From: Heterodera schachtii
Lineage: Eukaryota > Nematoda > Chromadorea > Rhabditida > Heteroderidae
Assembly: GCA_023374025.1 (NCBI GenBank)
Contig: SIJG01000008.1
Span: 2,120,057-2,184,056, forward strand
Reading direction: 5' to 3'
DNA length: 64,000 nucleotides
Below, piece by piece: positions 1-11,044 of the stretch (positions are counted from its first letter, which is position 1; each line of letters starts with the position of its first letter). The translations under genes were made by a program, and so were the position numbers. The notes beneath the pieces are model-generated. The model had not been told where the DNA came from and ran no database searches. It saw nothing but the letters and a program-made list of their open reading frames with translations.

Positions 1-344
1 AGCGAGCAGATCGAAAAACATTTTCGTCGCAAAAAAATGGTCAGACATGAAAATACGGGGAGAATGTTGATGTGACAAATGAACCCAACGGCGGCTGTTT
101 CTTTTCATAAATGAACCGACGGTTGTCAGAAGAAAACTTCTTTTTTTTTTGACGGACGGTGCCATTAAAAATAATTTCGCTAAATAATTGAATTTTTACC
201 AACTTTTAACGCTTGAGCACACTTACAATTAATTAGTCGTAAATTATGATTGTAAAAACGATGAAATTAACTGTCAATTTATCTGCCTTTTATATGATTT
301 TTGCTCATCGGTACTCAAATGTACGCAAATATTTTAATATAAAA
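1..344. other. Upstream region of F-box-like pseudogene, no gene seen
   Basis: No convincing coding sequence is seen. Positions about 60-200 resemble positions about 11240-11420 in the same orientation: both carry aagtgaaccca-like text, a cggttgtcggaag-like motif, a T-run, and ggtgccattaaaaa. That makes it a dispersed or duplicated segment. The 8-bp string ATATAAAA at 337-344 is one half of a target duplication for the element that follows. Confidence 0.5.
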
Positions 345-883
345 CAGGGTTCGGATCTGTTCTTATTTCTAAGAAATGTTCTGATTTTGGGCTATTGTTC
401 TTATTTTGTTCTTATTTCTTAAATATATTCATAATTTTGAAATTTTATGGCAGAATTTCAATATTTTATCAAGAAAATATAAGATTTGAGGCAAAATTTG
501 GTCATTTTTGGACAAAATCTGTTAACAAATCGCAATTAAAATTTAAAAAATTTTCCCGGCGGCTCCTATCGGCACCGCCGGAGCCCCTCCCCTCGCCCAT
601 TCACCAAAAGTTTTTTAGAAAATGCGCCGCAAAAAAAGAGTTTAAAAATCTGATTTTTTGATTCCGAATGCACTGAAATTTACGATTTGCTTAATTCCTC
701 ACCAAAATTGTTAAAAATGATCATGGGAGGTGGAAAATATAATATTTAATACATTTTCGATCGAATAAATTGTAAAAATAACTGATTTGAAGCAATTTTG
801 CGAAATGTTCTTATTTTTGACCCGAAAATCTTATTTTTTGGCCTTGATGTTCTTATTTTGAAAAATTTTCGATCCGAACCCTG
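345..883. mobile_element. Non-autonomous hAT-like element, 539 bp, 8-bp target duplication
   Basis: The ends are perfect 13-bp inverted repeats, CAGGGTTCGGATC on the left and GATCCGAACCCTG on the right. They are flanked by the direct repeat ATATAAAA at 337-344 and 884-891. An 8-bp duplication with a CAGGG start fits the hAT superfamily. The interior holds repeated ttcttattt-type phrases near both ends and no transposase-like reading frame. It separates the F-box-like pseudogene from its original upstream DNA. Confidence 0.72.
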
Positions 884-1251
884 ATATAAAAACACCATTG
901 TTTCTTCTCTTCCTCCTCATTCCAAATTCATTCATTCTCCCTATATTTTCTCCGGTCATTTTGTTTCTACAAATGCCTTCAAAAATTCGGTACGTTTATT
1001 ATTCCTTCCTTTTTTCTGATGTTTCACATTTCTTTTGCTTAACTTTTAAATTTTTCTAAATTTACTTAATTTTGAGGCTTACAATTAGCTTCATTGGATT
1101 TAAAATAAAAGAATTTACTTTTGGCTTCCCTCGCTTTGATGCTTTTCCTTTCCCTTCCCATTTATTCATTTTCCAATTCAATTTTTCAGTTCGCGTGCCA
1201 GGACTTTTCTGTTGGTCGGCTGTGCCAGCATTCTTTGGTTCTTTTTGGACC

Positions 1252-2398
1252 ATGTCAAAAAACGACGGCGCCCTCACAAAAAAGAATGTAAATAAAATTA
1301 AACTAAAATTCAATTAAAATTCTTCAATTTTTCAGCTTTATCTCTGCCGATTGTTGGCTTTTGGTGTTCGATTTCCTTACGCCTTCCTAACTTGGCCTCG
1401 AAATTGCACTGATCAGCCGTCGATTTGACCTCCGTGTGGATGAACATTTCAAGACGCGCAAATGGATGTTGAACAAACAATTGCTAATTACATGGAAAAT
1501 TGTCGGAAATGGGCCTAAGCAAATGCTTATTGACGATGCCGACAGAAAAGCATTGCCAATTCCGCAAAATGCGTTGCCAAACAAAGTGATCGGATTCAGC
1601 AAACGCATTCAGTTAAAGTAAAAACTGATTACCTAAATTAAAATTTTCATAATTTTCTGCACTTTTCAGTTACATCGATCACAATGCTATCGCATTTCTC
1701 CGCCGTTTTCACCGTTTTTTTCGCCATTTGTTCGATATTCTTGGACATTACCACTGAAAATGTTCGCATTTTGGACTACTTTTTGCTCAACATTTTGTCA
1801 ATGTTCCGCGATTCAATGCATTTTATGTTTTTGAACGCCTTCATTTTTCACCGTTTCCATCAATTGGACCCAGTCCATCTCTCTTCGTTTTTGCTGTTTC
1901 CAATTACGACATTGTGCCCGCTTTTCCGCCCGATGACAGTGCCATGGCGTCGGATGGTCAAGCGGTGGCAAAATGGTTGTTGACGCCCCATCCGAACGGT
2001 GTGCCGAAGCGGCTCATATGCTCTGTTAATTCAATGGAGGAGGAGCAATGGACTTCAATGATTGGACAATTCTAAACGGTGATTATCCCCTATTTAATTG
2101 GGTTTTCTATGATTTTTTGTCCCATTTTTAGGCATTTTCCAATGCTTCTTCTCCGGCTACTTTTCGCATTCACTTTCCGCCGTCGTCTTCTCCGCTTGAC
2201 TTCGTTGTGGAATTTGATCTGATCAACGAAGTGACTGAGGAGAAATTGACACTTGAAGACTGTGTAATGGTTTTTTTCTCACCCGTTGTCCGATTGGATG
2301 GGATGATAAGAAATGGGACAATTTGGCGGAAGAATTGATAGCTCGAACGAACCCAATTGACATTTGGATCGAAGATGGCGGATACGACGACGGGTGAA
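1252..2398 (+). pseudogene. Decayed F-box-like family gene
   Basis: Pieces of a protein run in order across several frames. A start MSKNDGALTKKN lies at 1252-1287. An exon from about 1336 reads FISADCWLLVFDFLTPS, stop, LGLEIALISRRFDLRVDEHF, then continues to ALPNKVIGF. After an intron near 1618-1668 it resumes with YIDHNAIAFLRRF. Later pieces include DDSAMASDGQAVAKWLLTP (about 1930-1990) and WDDKKWDNLAEELI (about 2295-2340). I recognise this order from a large F-box-like family annotated in cyst nematodes. The segment around LGLKLAL is shared with the minus-strand fragment at 10774-11044. An in-frame TAA near 1389 sits where that fragment has Gln, and at least two frame changes follow, so it is almost certainly not functional. 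The family assignment is from memory of related proteins and was not searched. Confidence 0.7.
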
Positions 2399-3550
2399 CA
2401 ATTTTAAAATGATCAATGCTTTTATGAGTCCAATCACCAATTTTGCTTAGACTTTGTGCTTTCAAATTTTACCAAAAAATGCACGTTTAATTGACAGAAT
2501 TATGGTAGAAAAACAAACAAACAAAAAAGGATGGTTAGGTAGTTAGTTTGTTGAATTGGCTTAAAGTTCAATAGAATCATTCATCGTTTTTTTCAGTCTT
2601 CTCGACGCCGCTTCGCCCGGGCCGAGTGATCACTACTGATCAGCAACAGAAGCAGAAATGAATGAATTAATTGATGGTTAATTGATACGATTATGTGACC
2701 GAAATGATGTGTGCACTATGCCATTTTAATATTGTATTGTGTCCAATTTGTCTGTTTGTATTTATTTGACCTTTGCGGCAATCGCCTAGATTATTGGTCC
2801 CGAAAATTTTTTTTAAATTTTTTCTGCAAATTCTTTTAACACGTTTCTAGGGGTGTTTTGATGAGCACGAATCCGGCTTCCATTTCGACCAATTTCGAAT
2901 ATCGAACACGAATTCGAACAAAGTCGAAAATTTTGAAATTTTCGATTTTTAGTCTAAAATTGGTTTAATGGATTTTATTGTAGCACTGATGAGTATCGGT
3001 GATGACTTTCAGTTCGTTTTCATGTATTTAAACAAAGTTAGAGCCAGAAATCTAAAATTCAAAATTTGAATTTTCGACTTTTTGTTCGAGTTTTGGTCCG
3101 GGAATCGGAATTGGGCGAAATAGAAGTCATGTTCTTGATTAACGACCCAGAAAACCGCTGGAAACATGTTTCATGATTTTTGAAATTAAAAAAAAACTCG
3201 AAAAATGTTCGAATTAGGGTCCGAGATTCGAAATTGGTCGAAATGGAGGCCGGATTTGTGCTCAGCGCCTCAAAACACCGCTAGAGACCGGTTATACGAA
3301 TTTTCAGGAAAAAATTTAAAGAAAAAATTTTCGGGACCAATAATCTAGGAGATTGCCGACCTTTGCTTGCTCGCAAATGCGTCCATTTCCATTGTATTTT
3401 ATCTGTTATGTCAAATTCATTGTGAATGAATTAATCGTTGATGAAATGGCTAATAAAAACGTTAAAAGTTGGGCATACCGTATTTCTTTAATTATCCCCC
3501 ATGGGGCATTATTTTTCAACCTCAGAAAAGGGGGGAGGATAATTGGATAC
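2399..3550. repeat. Intergenic repeats: 584-bp palindrome and MITE-like sequence
   Basis: Positions 2776-3359 form a long palindrome. The outer arms are cggcaatcgcctagattatt and its near reverse complement ending gattgccg. The inner arms carry agcacgaatccggc and gccggatttgtgct. It belongs to a palindrome type seen again at 9700-10206, 24450-24640 and 54190-54400. Positions about 3479-3550 are half of a short MITE with the motif ctttaattatcccc, into which the LTR retrotransposon has inserted. No gene is seen. Confidence 0.6.
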
Positions 3551-3878
3551 TGTTCGGGTGGAACCCGAGAGACATTTATTTAATTTGATTTATTTCATTT
3601 ATTATTTATTTGTTGTGTCTGACCATTCACAGTCAGACACATTCACTCATTTCATTTGTTGTTATTTGTGGTGTCTGACCTTTCACAGTCAGACACATTC
3701 CTTATTGATTGTATTGTGACCATTTGCCCTCCCCTCATTTGTTTCATTCAGTTCCATATTTGTGTTCACATTTCCAATTGCTCTCCTCCGCCGTCCTCCG
3801 ACATTTATTTGTTATTTAAATTTGTCTTCAATAAAATTTGTTATTTGTTCGTCTCTTCGACATTTCGGGGACCGAACA
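3551..3878 (+). repeat. 5' LTR
   Basis: This is a 328-bp terminal repeat with TG...CA ends, nearly identical to 8379-8706. It contains two copies of a GTGTCTGACC..TCACAGTCAGACACATTC stem-forming motif, and CAATAAAA near its end may serve as the polyadenylation signal. A primer-binding site would lie directly after it, at about 3881 (ttggcgacgcc). Confidence 0.95.
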
Positions 3879-4164
3879 AATTGGCGACGCCCTACATTTG
3901 AGCTCAACGCCTATTTGAATAAATTGCTGTGTGCAATTTATTGAATTTGTCTGCAAAAAAGGTCGGCCAGGAGGCACCTTATTTTCAACAAGCCAACTTC
4001 GTCAGTCCGATTAATCCGCCAGGCGCGGTTAATCGTGGAAATTCGACAAAAAAAACCTAGACACCAATACGGTTGCGGTTTCCGCCAGTTGCGGTTTTAC
4101 TCGACACAAAAACCAATAAACCCAGGCGGTTGAGGTTCCGCCAGGAGCGGTTTTTCAACGAAAA

Positions 4165-5244
4165 ATGGCAAACCAAAATGCGACAATTCAACAATTGATG
4201 GACACATTGGCGCAACAGCAACAATTGGTTCAGCAATTGCTGACACATCAAACGCAGAATTTGGCTGGACAAGCAATTGCGCCCACAACAATTCCGGCAC
4301 TTCCCGACATCATGGCTTTTGAGCAAAATGATGATAAGAGCCGAGTATCAGAATGGATCGCGCGTTTCAAATTTGCACTTGACTGTGCCGCGCCGAATGC
4401 CGCCGACGGAATCAAGGTTAAGGCGCTCATGAACAAGCTTAGTGAAGCAGCGTTCAGTGAGTACAGCCGTTCGGTGCTGCCGTCAGCAGTGACTGATTTT
4501 AATTTTGATGCGACAGTGCAAAGAATGGAAAAGTTATTTGCACGTCCGCAATCGGTCTTCATTGATCGATATGAGTGCTTGAAAGCGGTGAGAAGTGAAG
4601 GCGAGGATTTTCGCAGCTTCATCAACCGGCACCGAAAATTGCTCGCCGATTTCAAGTTCAGTGAACTGAACAAAGAGCAATTCAATTGTCTTATGCTGTT
4701 AACTGCATTAAAATCGCACAGCGATTCGGCTCTTCGTACAAAGGATTTTGGCGAAGTTGTCAGCGGACGGGCCAACATTTCATACGACGGAGTCGTGGAA
4801 GACCTGATTAATTTCCAGGCAACAATTGTGGAGGCAAAGGCCATTGAGGCACCAACAAATTGGAGGAATGTGAACGCGCTGAATCGGCTGCCAAAGCAAA
4901 ATTCGCCGAAAGTGCAATCTGCCAAAGTGCCAGAGAAGCGGCAGGCAAATAAGAATTGCTGGCGATGTGGAGAAACCGATCATTGGGGCAGTGAATGCCG
5001 ATTCATCGAAGCAAAATGCCGAAAGTGCAAATTCACAGGTCACATTGGAGTGCAATGTGACAGTGTGCAGCAATGGCGGCTGAAGAACAAAGGCAAAAGT
5101 TTTGGCAACAAAAGAATTGGTCATTTGCAAATCGGAATGGTAAATCCGAAAAATGACAGCCGATTCGCTGAAAACCAAAATTCGGTTCAACAAAAAGCCG
5201 ATTCAGTTTGCACTAGACACTGGATCGGATGTGAACGTCATTGA
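4165..5244 (+). CDS. gag: gag polyprotein of the LTR retrotransposon
   Basis: This 359-residue Gag-like protein has a Gln-rich N-terminus (QQLMDTLAQQQQLVQQLL), a capsid-like central part, and two zinc knuckles near residues 265-295. The first knuckle, CWRCGETDHWGSEC, matches CX2CX4HX4C. The second, CRKCKFTGHIGVQC, has the same spacing. It packages element RNA in family members. Its end overlaps the protease frame (from 5153), which is in the +1 frame, as in elements that use programmed frameshifting. No slip site was proven. The reading frame is intact. Confidence 0.88.
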   Translation: MANQNATIQQLMDTLAQQQQLVQQLLTHQTQNLAGQAIAPTTIPALPDIMAFEQNDDKSRVSEWIARFKFALDCAAPNAADGIKVKALMNKLSEAAFSEYSRSVLPSAVTDFNFDATVQRMEKLFARPQSVFIDRYECLKAVRSEGEDFRSFINRHRKLLADFKFSELNKEQFNCLMLLTALKSHSDSALRTKDFGEVVSGRANISYDGVVEDLINFQATIVEAKAIEAPTNWRNVNALNRLPKQNSPKVQSAKVPEKRQANKNCWRCGETDHWGSECRFIEAKCRKCKFTGHIGVQCDSVQQWRLKNKGKSFGNKRIGHLQIGMVNPKNDSRFAENQNSVQQKADSVCTRHWIGCERH

Positions 5245-5689
5245 TGTTGACTCACATGTGGAGGCTGGGAGCCCACCGATCGAAAAGTGCACTGAAATTG
5301 GAAGAGCTTTCGATGGAACACCGATTCGATTCATCGGAAAAGGCTACGGCACATTTGAATTTGGAGGAATTTTGATTGAGAATGAACCATTTTACGTGGC
5401 CAAGCGTGGTTCACTAAATTTGTTAAGCCGCCAAACAATGGACAAATTCGGATTTTTGGATGGTATTAAGCTGAGGATCAGCGAACATGGAATAAATTCC
5501 TGCAGAGCCACCGATCAAATTGGAAAACACATTTCGGAATTACGGAAAGAATTCCCGAGTGTTTTCGAAGATGCACTTGGACATTGCATCAAAGAAAAAG
5601 CGCACCCTCGAATTGAAGGAAGGTGTCGCGCCCATTTACCGAAAGGCCAGACCGGTGCCACATCATTCCAAAGACGTCATCGAACGTGA
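5153..5689 (+). CDS. Retroviral-type aspartic protease and pol N-terminus (frame-disrupted after protease)
   Basis: The frame opens inside gag and carries the protease active-site motif FALDTGSDVNVIDV near its start. The later part, NLLSRQTMDKFGFL, also resembles gypsy protease. Near position 5600, at a run of A residues, homology to the linker before reverse transcriptase moves to another frame, so residues after about 150 here are out of frame. This is probably a one-base indel, either real decay or a base-call error in a homopolymer. Confidence 0.8.
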   Translation: MTADSLKTKIRFNKKPIQFALDTGSDVNVIDVDSHVEAGSPPIEKCTEIGRAFDGTPIRFIGKGYGTFEFGGILIENEPFYVAKRGSLNLLSRQTMDKFGFLDGIKLRISEHGINSCRATDQIGKHISELRKEFPSVFEDALGHCIKEKAHPRIEGRCRAHLPKGQTGATSFQRRHRT

Positions 5690-8346
5690 ATTGGACCGGC
5701 TCGAAAGCCTCGGAATCATTCGAAAAGTCGAACATTTGGATTGGGCCGCACCAATTTTGGTAGTGAAAAAGGCGGATGGAAGTGCCCGCCTCTGCATCGA
5801 TTATTCAACGGGGTTGAATGATGCATTGATTGACTACCAGCACCCACTCCCAATTCCGGAAGACATATTTGCGACGCTGAATGGAGGACAATTCTTTTCG
5901 CAGATTGACCTCAAAGGACGCGTACTTCCAGGTGGAATTGGATGAGGACTCGAAGAAATTGTGCGGACTGTCAACACACAAAGGCAATTTCGCCATGGAA
6001 CGTTTACCGTTCGGCGTAAAATCGGCGCCAAGCATTTTTCAGTCTATTATGGACAAAATGCTCGCAGGCATGAATTTTGCCACGGCTTATTTGGACGATA
6101 TCATCGTCGCCAGCCGATCATTCGCTGATCACATTCAGCATTTAAAAGATGTGTTCAGCCGACTGCAGTCCTATGGATTTCGAGTCAAAATGACGAAGTG
6201 CTCATTTTTCCAGGAGAAAATTAAGTACCTTGGATTCGTCATCGACAAAAACGGACGCAGGCCGGACGAAGCGAAGATTAAGGCAATCACGAAAATGCCG
6301 GCGCCAACGAACCTTTCAACATTACGTTCCTTTCTGGGAATGGTAAACCATTACCAGCAATTTGTGCAAAACATGCGGTTCGTGAGAAAACCGCTGGACG
6401 ACCTGCTGAAAAAGGACGCAGAATGGATTTGGGCCGAAAATTGCCGTAAAGCATTTGAAAAATTGAAGGAAATTTTGACTTCAAATTTGTTGCTGACTCA
6501 TTATGACCCAAAATTGGAGATCATCGTTTCAGCCGATGCATCTGAACACGGGATCGGAGCAGTCATCGCACATCGTTTCCCAAATGGAACAATCAAGGCC
6601 ATTGCACACGCATCCAAATCCCTCAATGCTGCGGAGAAGAATTATGCCCAGATTGAGAAGGAAGGATTGGCATTAATCTTTGCTGTGCAAAAGTTTCATA
6701 AAATGATTTATGGCCGTAAATTTGTCCTTCAAACGGACCATAAACCACTCCTGGCCATTTTTGGAAACAAAAAGGGGATCAGGCAGTGTAGCGCCAATCG
6801 ATTGATTCGTTGGTCGCTAATTTTATTGGCCTACGATTTTGAAATCGAATATTTGAACACCAAAGATTTTGGCCACGCGGATGCCCTTTCAAGATTGATC
6901 GCGAAAGGATCCGACGACGAAGATGAGCGAGTGATCGCATCTGTCACAGAAGAGTCGGAAATGGAAGACCTTCTGAAATTGGCCACTAAAAATTTGCCGA
7001 TAAAATTTCATGATTTGGTTTTGGCCACCAAAAACGACGCTTTGTTGAAAAAGGTCGTTCAATTCGTCCAAAAGGGCTGGCCAAACGACAAAGATTTGAG
7101 CAAAGAAGAGGAAATTGTCCGATTGTTTCACCGACGGATGGCTGATTTGTCAATCCTCAAGGATTGTTTGATGTATGGCGAAAGAGTGGTGATTCCGAAG
7201 ATTTTCCAGCGCAAAATTCTTCACCTCTTTAACAAAGGCCATCCCGGAATGAAGAGAATGAAGCAATTGGCGCGTCAGTATGTATTTTGGCCAAAGATGG
7301 ACCAAAACATCGAAGAATTTGTGCAAAATTGCGAGCCTTGCCAAGCTGCGGCAAAGGCGCCGGTCAAATCGAACCTTCATTCGTGGCCAAAGTCAACAGA
7401 ACCCTGGCAAAGAATTCACATCGACTACGCCGGGCCATTTTATGGGAAAATGTTCCTAATTGTGGTGGATTCGTTCTCAAAGTACCCTGAGGTATTTGAG
7501 ATGACAACATCTTCGGCCACCGCAACGCTAGACAAATTGCGTTATTTGTTCACGCGTCACGGCATTCCTGAAACGATTGTTTCAGACAATGGGACTCAGT
7601 TTTCGAGTTCGGAATTTGCCAAATTTACTGCAGCCAACGGCATCACACATCTCTTTTCTGCGCCCTACAACCCGATGTCGAACGGGCAGGCAGAAAGATT
7701 TGTTGATACCTTTAAGAGGGCTTTCCGAAAATTGAAAGGGGAAGGAATGCCGAATCAGGAGATCATCGAAACTTTTCTGATCACCTACAGGACAACTCCC
7801 AACGATTCGCTTCCAAATTTGAACTCCCCAGCTGAAATGCTGCTCGGAAGAAAGCCCAGGACAACGCTTGATTTGTTGAAACCGCCGCCATTTCGACCAC
7901 TGATCAGGGATTTGGCGATGGAAGAGAGATTCAACAAACGATTTGGCACCAAATCACGGAAATTTGAAATTGGTGATAAGATCTTTGCGAGGCATCGATC
8001 TTCTGAAAATTGGAGACCCGGAGTCATCAAGGGATGCTCTGGCGTCATATTTGAAGTGAAATTCATGGACGGATCAAAGTCGCGATTCCATGCGAATCAG
8101 CTGAGGAACCGACAAAATTCGAACAATGGCGATGAAGCATTGGCGATCTTGAATGATGCCTTTGCATTGCCATTGCCACCTGCGCAGGCTAATGAGGTGC
8201 CACGAGCAGCCCCGCCGGCAGATCAACAAGAAGGCAATGGACTCGAAGACCAAGGCATTGTGCGATCGCCACTGATCGCGGACCGAAATCAGCGCCGGTA
8301 TCCGCATCGCCAACGCCGTGCACCCGACCGCTACTCGCCCAGCTGA
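5520..8346 (+). CDS. pol: pol: reverse transcriptase, RNase H, integrase (broken by a second frameshift)
   Basis: The start of reverse transcriptase lies in one frame (about 5600-5910, with DWAAPILVVKKADGSARLCI). The rest lies in the next frame (about 5915-8343). The break is in an AAAGG run near 5913, inside the first catalytic-region block. After it come the catalytic YLDDIIV, RNase H (ADASEHGIGAV, QTDHKPL), the integrase zinc-binding region (HLFNKGHPGMKRMKQLA and CEPC), the DDE core (HIDYAGPF, VSDNGTQFSS, NGQAERF) and a GPY/F-like end (WRPGVIKGCSGVIFEVKF). The C-terminus is basic and Pro-rich. Apart from the two frame changes, the reading frame is long and undamaged, which agrees with the young LTRs. 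Confidence 0.9.
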
Positions 8347-8378
8347 TCAGGATCACCGGACGAGCCAAAAGGGGGAGG

Positions 8379-8706
8379 TGTTCGGGTGGAACCCGAGAGA
8401 CATTTATTTAATTTGATTTATTTCATTTATTATTTATTTGTTGTGTCTGACCATTCACAGTCAGACACATTCACTCATTTCATTTGTTGTTATTTGTGGT
8501 GTCTGACCTTTCACAGTCAGACACATTCCTTATTGATTGTATTGTGTCCATTTGCCCTCCCCTCATTTGTTTCATTCAGTTCCATATTTGTGTTCACATT
8601 TTCCAATTGCTCTCCTCCGCCGTCCTCCGACATTTATTTGTTATTTAAATTTGTCTTCAATAAAATTGTTATTTGTTCGTCTCTTCGACATTTCGGGGAC
8701 CGAACA
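8379..8706 (+). repeat. 3' LTR
   Basis: This is the second 328-bp LTR, ending CGAACA. It is followed by the target duplication GATAC (8707-8711) and then the remainder of the interrupted MITE (ttggggataaatggag). Confidence 0.95.
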
Positions 8707-8907
8707 GATACTTGGGGATAAATGGAGAATGGGGATTATTTTTCGACTGATTTTTCATGACTAGGGAAGGGAATTTAAGTCACGAAAAATCTCCAAAAAG
8801 TCGTCTAAAAAATCATAAAAAACGTCAAAAAGCACGAAAAATGAAAAAAATCCTGAAAAATATAATACAAGTTGCCCGTGACCGATTAATTTTGAAAGAC
8901 TTTTTTT

Positions 8908-9276
8908 GGCGCTAGTTAAAAAGTCACCGATAATGGAAATTTTTCAACTTTTTGGTCAAAATTTTTTTTTTTGTTTTTTACACAGAATGATGAATATTAA
9001 GTATTAACAGCACAATTATGGTGAATAAAAAGTATATTAACGATTTTTATCCACAAAAATTTTTACAAAACAAAAGGGTCCCCCCTATGGTTTTTGATAA
9101 AATTCAAAATCTATCACTTTATAACTAGCGCCAAATTTGCTTAATAGGCCCAAATAATTGTCATATTCTTGATCAGCGACCTTTAAAACACCCGGGTACT
9201 TGGTTTCAGGACTTTTTAAACAAAAAAAAATTTTGAAAAATTTCCAATATCGGTGACTTTTTAACTAGCGCCCTTT
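8908..9276. repeat. Inverted-repeat element (about 370 bp)
   Basis: The left arm has ggcgctagttaaaaagtcac followed by cgataatggaaatttttcaa. The right arm (9234-9274) is its close reverse complement, ending ggtgactttttaactagcgc. The interior is AT-rich without a reading frame. It looks like a MITE or foldback, but no clear target duplication was found. Confidence 0.65.
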
Positions 9277-9699
9277 TTTTCATTAGCCAAATTCAAATTG
9301 CGCTTTTTCCTCCATGTTTTATGGCTATATTTTGAGATTTTGTTTCATATAATTACATGCCTTAATTGATGATCGATCATTTGTCATTTCCAAATAATTC
9401 ATTCACTGTTTTCTGTCCGCTGGGCCCTTCTTTTGGCGCGCCTTTCGTGGAGACAACCGGCTAAAGCAAATACAAGGAATTTAGCTTCATACTTCGTGCA
9501 TTTGAAATGGTTTTAGAAAAATATGATTTTTTTTTCCCTCAAAAAAAGGCTCAACATTTGATTCCATGTTGGACCTGGACTTGGGTTTCCTGGACAAAAA
9601 GAGCCAGATCCAGAAAAAATCCAGGCCCAGGCCGATCATTGCTCAACATGTTTTTGTTAAAATTATTAAAAATTTTAAAATTCTTTCGATTTGTACACA

Positions 9700-10206
9700 G
9701 ATTTCTGGGTACTTATGTGGTTTAGACCACATAAAAAATTTGTTTTTTAAGGTTTTATAAACATGCTTCCAGGGGTTTTCGGTGTCGCTAAGCACAAATC
9801 TGAACTCAGATTAATAAAATACGAACCCCTAACCCCGAATTCGAACATTTTTCGAATTTTTTTTCAAGAATTTTTTTTCGCCGTTGCCTTCAGTGAAATT
9901 CCAATGAATATACAGCGATTTGAGAAGGGTGCTGATCATGAATATGGTATGAAATAAACAAATCATTAATATGTAAAAGCAAAATTTAACAAAATTCATT
10001 GGAATTTCACTGAAGGCGACGGCGAAAAAAAAATTTTTTTATCAAAAAAATTTGAAAAAAATTCGAATTCGGGGTTAGGTGTTCGAAATTTTAATCTGAG
10101 TTCAGATTCGTGCTTAGTGACCCCGAAAACCCCTGCTGGAAGCATGTTTATAATTAATGCATTAAAAGTTTTATTTTTTTTTATCTGGTCTAAACCACAT
10201 AAGTAC
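9700..10206. repeat. Palindromic element (about 500 bp)
   Basis: The arms begin with gtacttatgtggtttagac on the left and end with gtctaaaccacataagtac on the right. Inside are inverted copies of catgcttccaggggttttcg and of aattccaatgaat. It is the same palindrome type as 2776-3359. The reading frames over it are by-products of the symmetry. Confidence 0.7.
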
Positions 10207-10406
10207 CGATTTCTGTTGCTCTTCATGCTCACCACATGCAATTGTTTGCTTCGAACAATGTAATGACGATATTGTTCAAATTGTTCCAATTTTCGTCCTC
10301 CCACTGAACCGTCTGCCCAATTGGGCATAAAACACGGGTTACGGGGTACGGGGTCCGTAAACCCCGTGCACGGGTCTGCCCCGTGTCCGATCTCTAGTTC
10401 AGTTTC

Positions 10407-10725
10407 CTTGGCCATAACTTTTTTCTTATTTGGCCAATGCCAATATTTTCTTGGTGTCAAACGAAAGCTTAAAGTCTATAGAAGTTTTGTAGAACTAAAT
10501 TCTCGGCTAAATGCAATAAACAAAACAAAAAAAAAAATTCTTGAATATACTCAAAAAAAGATGCATTTCGTGTTTATCTCGTTGTAATTTTTTAATTAAT
10601 GTCAGTATTTGATTTTTTATTGTTTGTTTATGAATTTCCTCCGGTGCCTTTAAGCTTCCGTTTGATACCAAGAAAATGTTGGCGTTGACCAAGCAAAAAA
10701 AAAGTTCTGACCAAAGAAACTTTGG
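10407..10725. repeat. Palindromic element with a taacttttttctt type arm
   Basis: The left arm (ataacttttttcttatttgg, then caatattttcttggtgtcaaacg) pairs with the right arm (cgtttgataccaagaaaatg ... aaaaaaaaagttctgacc). It is a divergent relative of the palindromes at 12340-12660 and 44768-45075. It abuts the truncated F-box-like fragment and probably marks where that gene was cut. Confidence 0.55.
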
Positions 10726-10773
10726 ACGCCTAAAGTGCACAAGAGCCGTTTTTACTGTGTTTTTAATTTTGAA

Positions 10774-11044
10774 TTACTTAATCCGCAAATCCCTAAAGCG
10801 AATTTTGTTGGGCAACGGACGGTCGGGCAATGGAAATTCGACAAAGTCGTTCTGTACAGATATTTTCGGCATTCGATATCCCTTGCAAATTGCGATTGAT
10901 CTCCAAAGTGTCAATTCGCTTTTGCCATCAAAATGCTTGTCTACCAATGCATTGAAACGTGGCGAAAGAAGTGCCAGTTTAAGGCCGAGTTGAGAACGAC
11001 CAAAAAACGGGAAAATATCCATCCACAAGTCGTTGCAAACCCAG
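10774..11044 (-). pseudogene. F-box-like family fragment (single exon, truncated)
   Basis: On the minus strand, after a cgcatttcag acceptor, one exon reads VCNDLWMDIFPFFGRSQLGL, then KLALLSPRFNALVDKHF, and ends near RFRDLRIK at a gtaatt donor. Order and spacing match the + strand pseudogene at 1252-2398, and the exon ends in the same phase. The next family exon, which should begin with a YID-like motif, is absent. The DNA beyond is palindromic repeat, so the gene is truncated. The exon itself is uninterrupted, so this could also be one exon of a rearranged gene. Confidence 0.6.

Larger units (their letters stand above)
3551..8706 (+). mobile_element. Ty3/gypsy LTR retrotransposon, complete but with frameshifted pol
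   Basis: Two 328-bp LTRs (3551-3878 and 8379-8706) start with TGTTCGGG and end with CCGAACA. They flank gag and pol genes in the order protease, reverse transcriptase, RNase H, integrase, which is the Ty3/gypsy order. The element is bounded by the 5-bp duplication GATAC (3546-3550 and 8707-8711) and lies inside an older MITE. A purine tract, aaaagggggagg, sits directly before the 3' LTR. The LTRs differ at only three places (one substitution and two single-T indels), so the insertion is recent. Despite that, pol is split by two frame changes. Confidence 0.95.
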
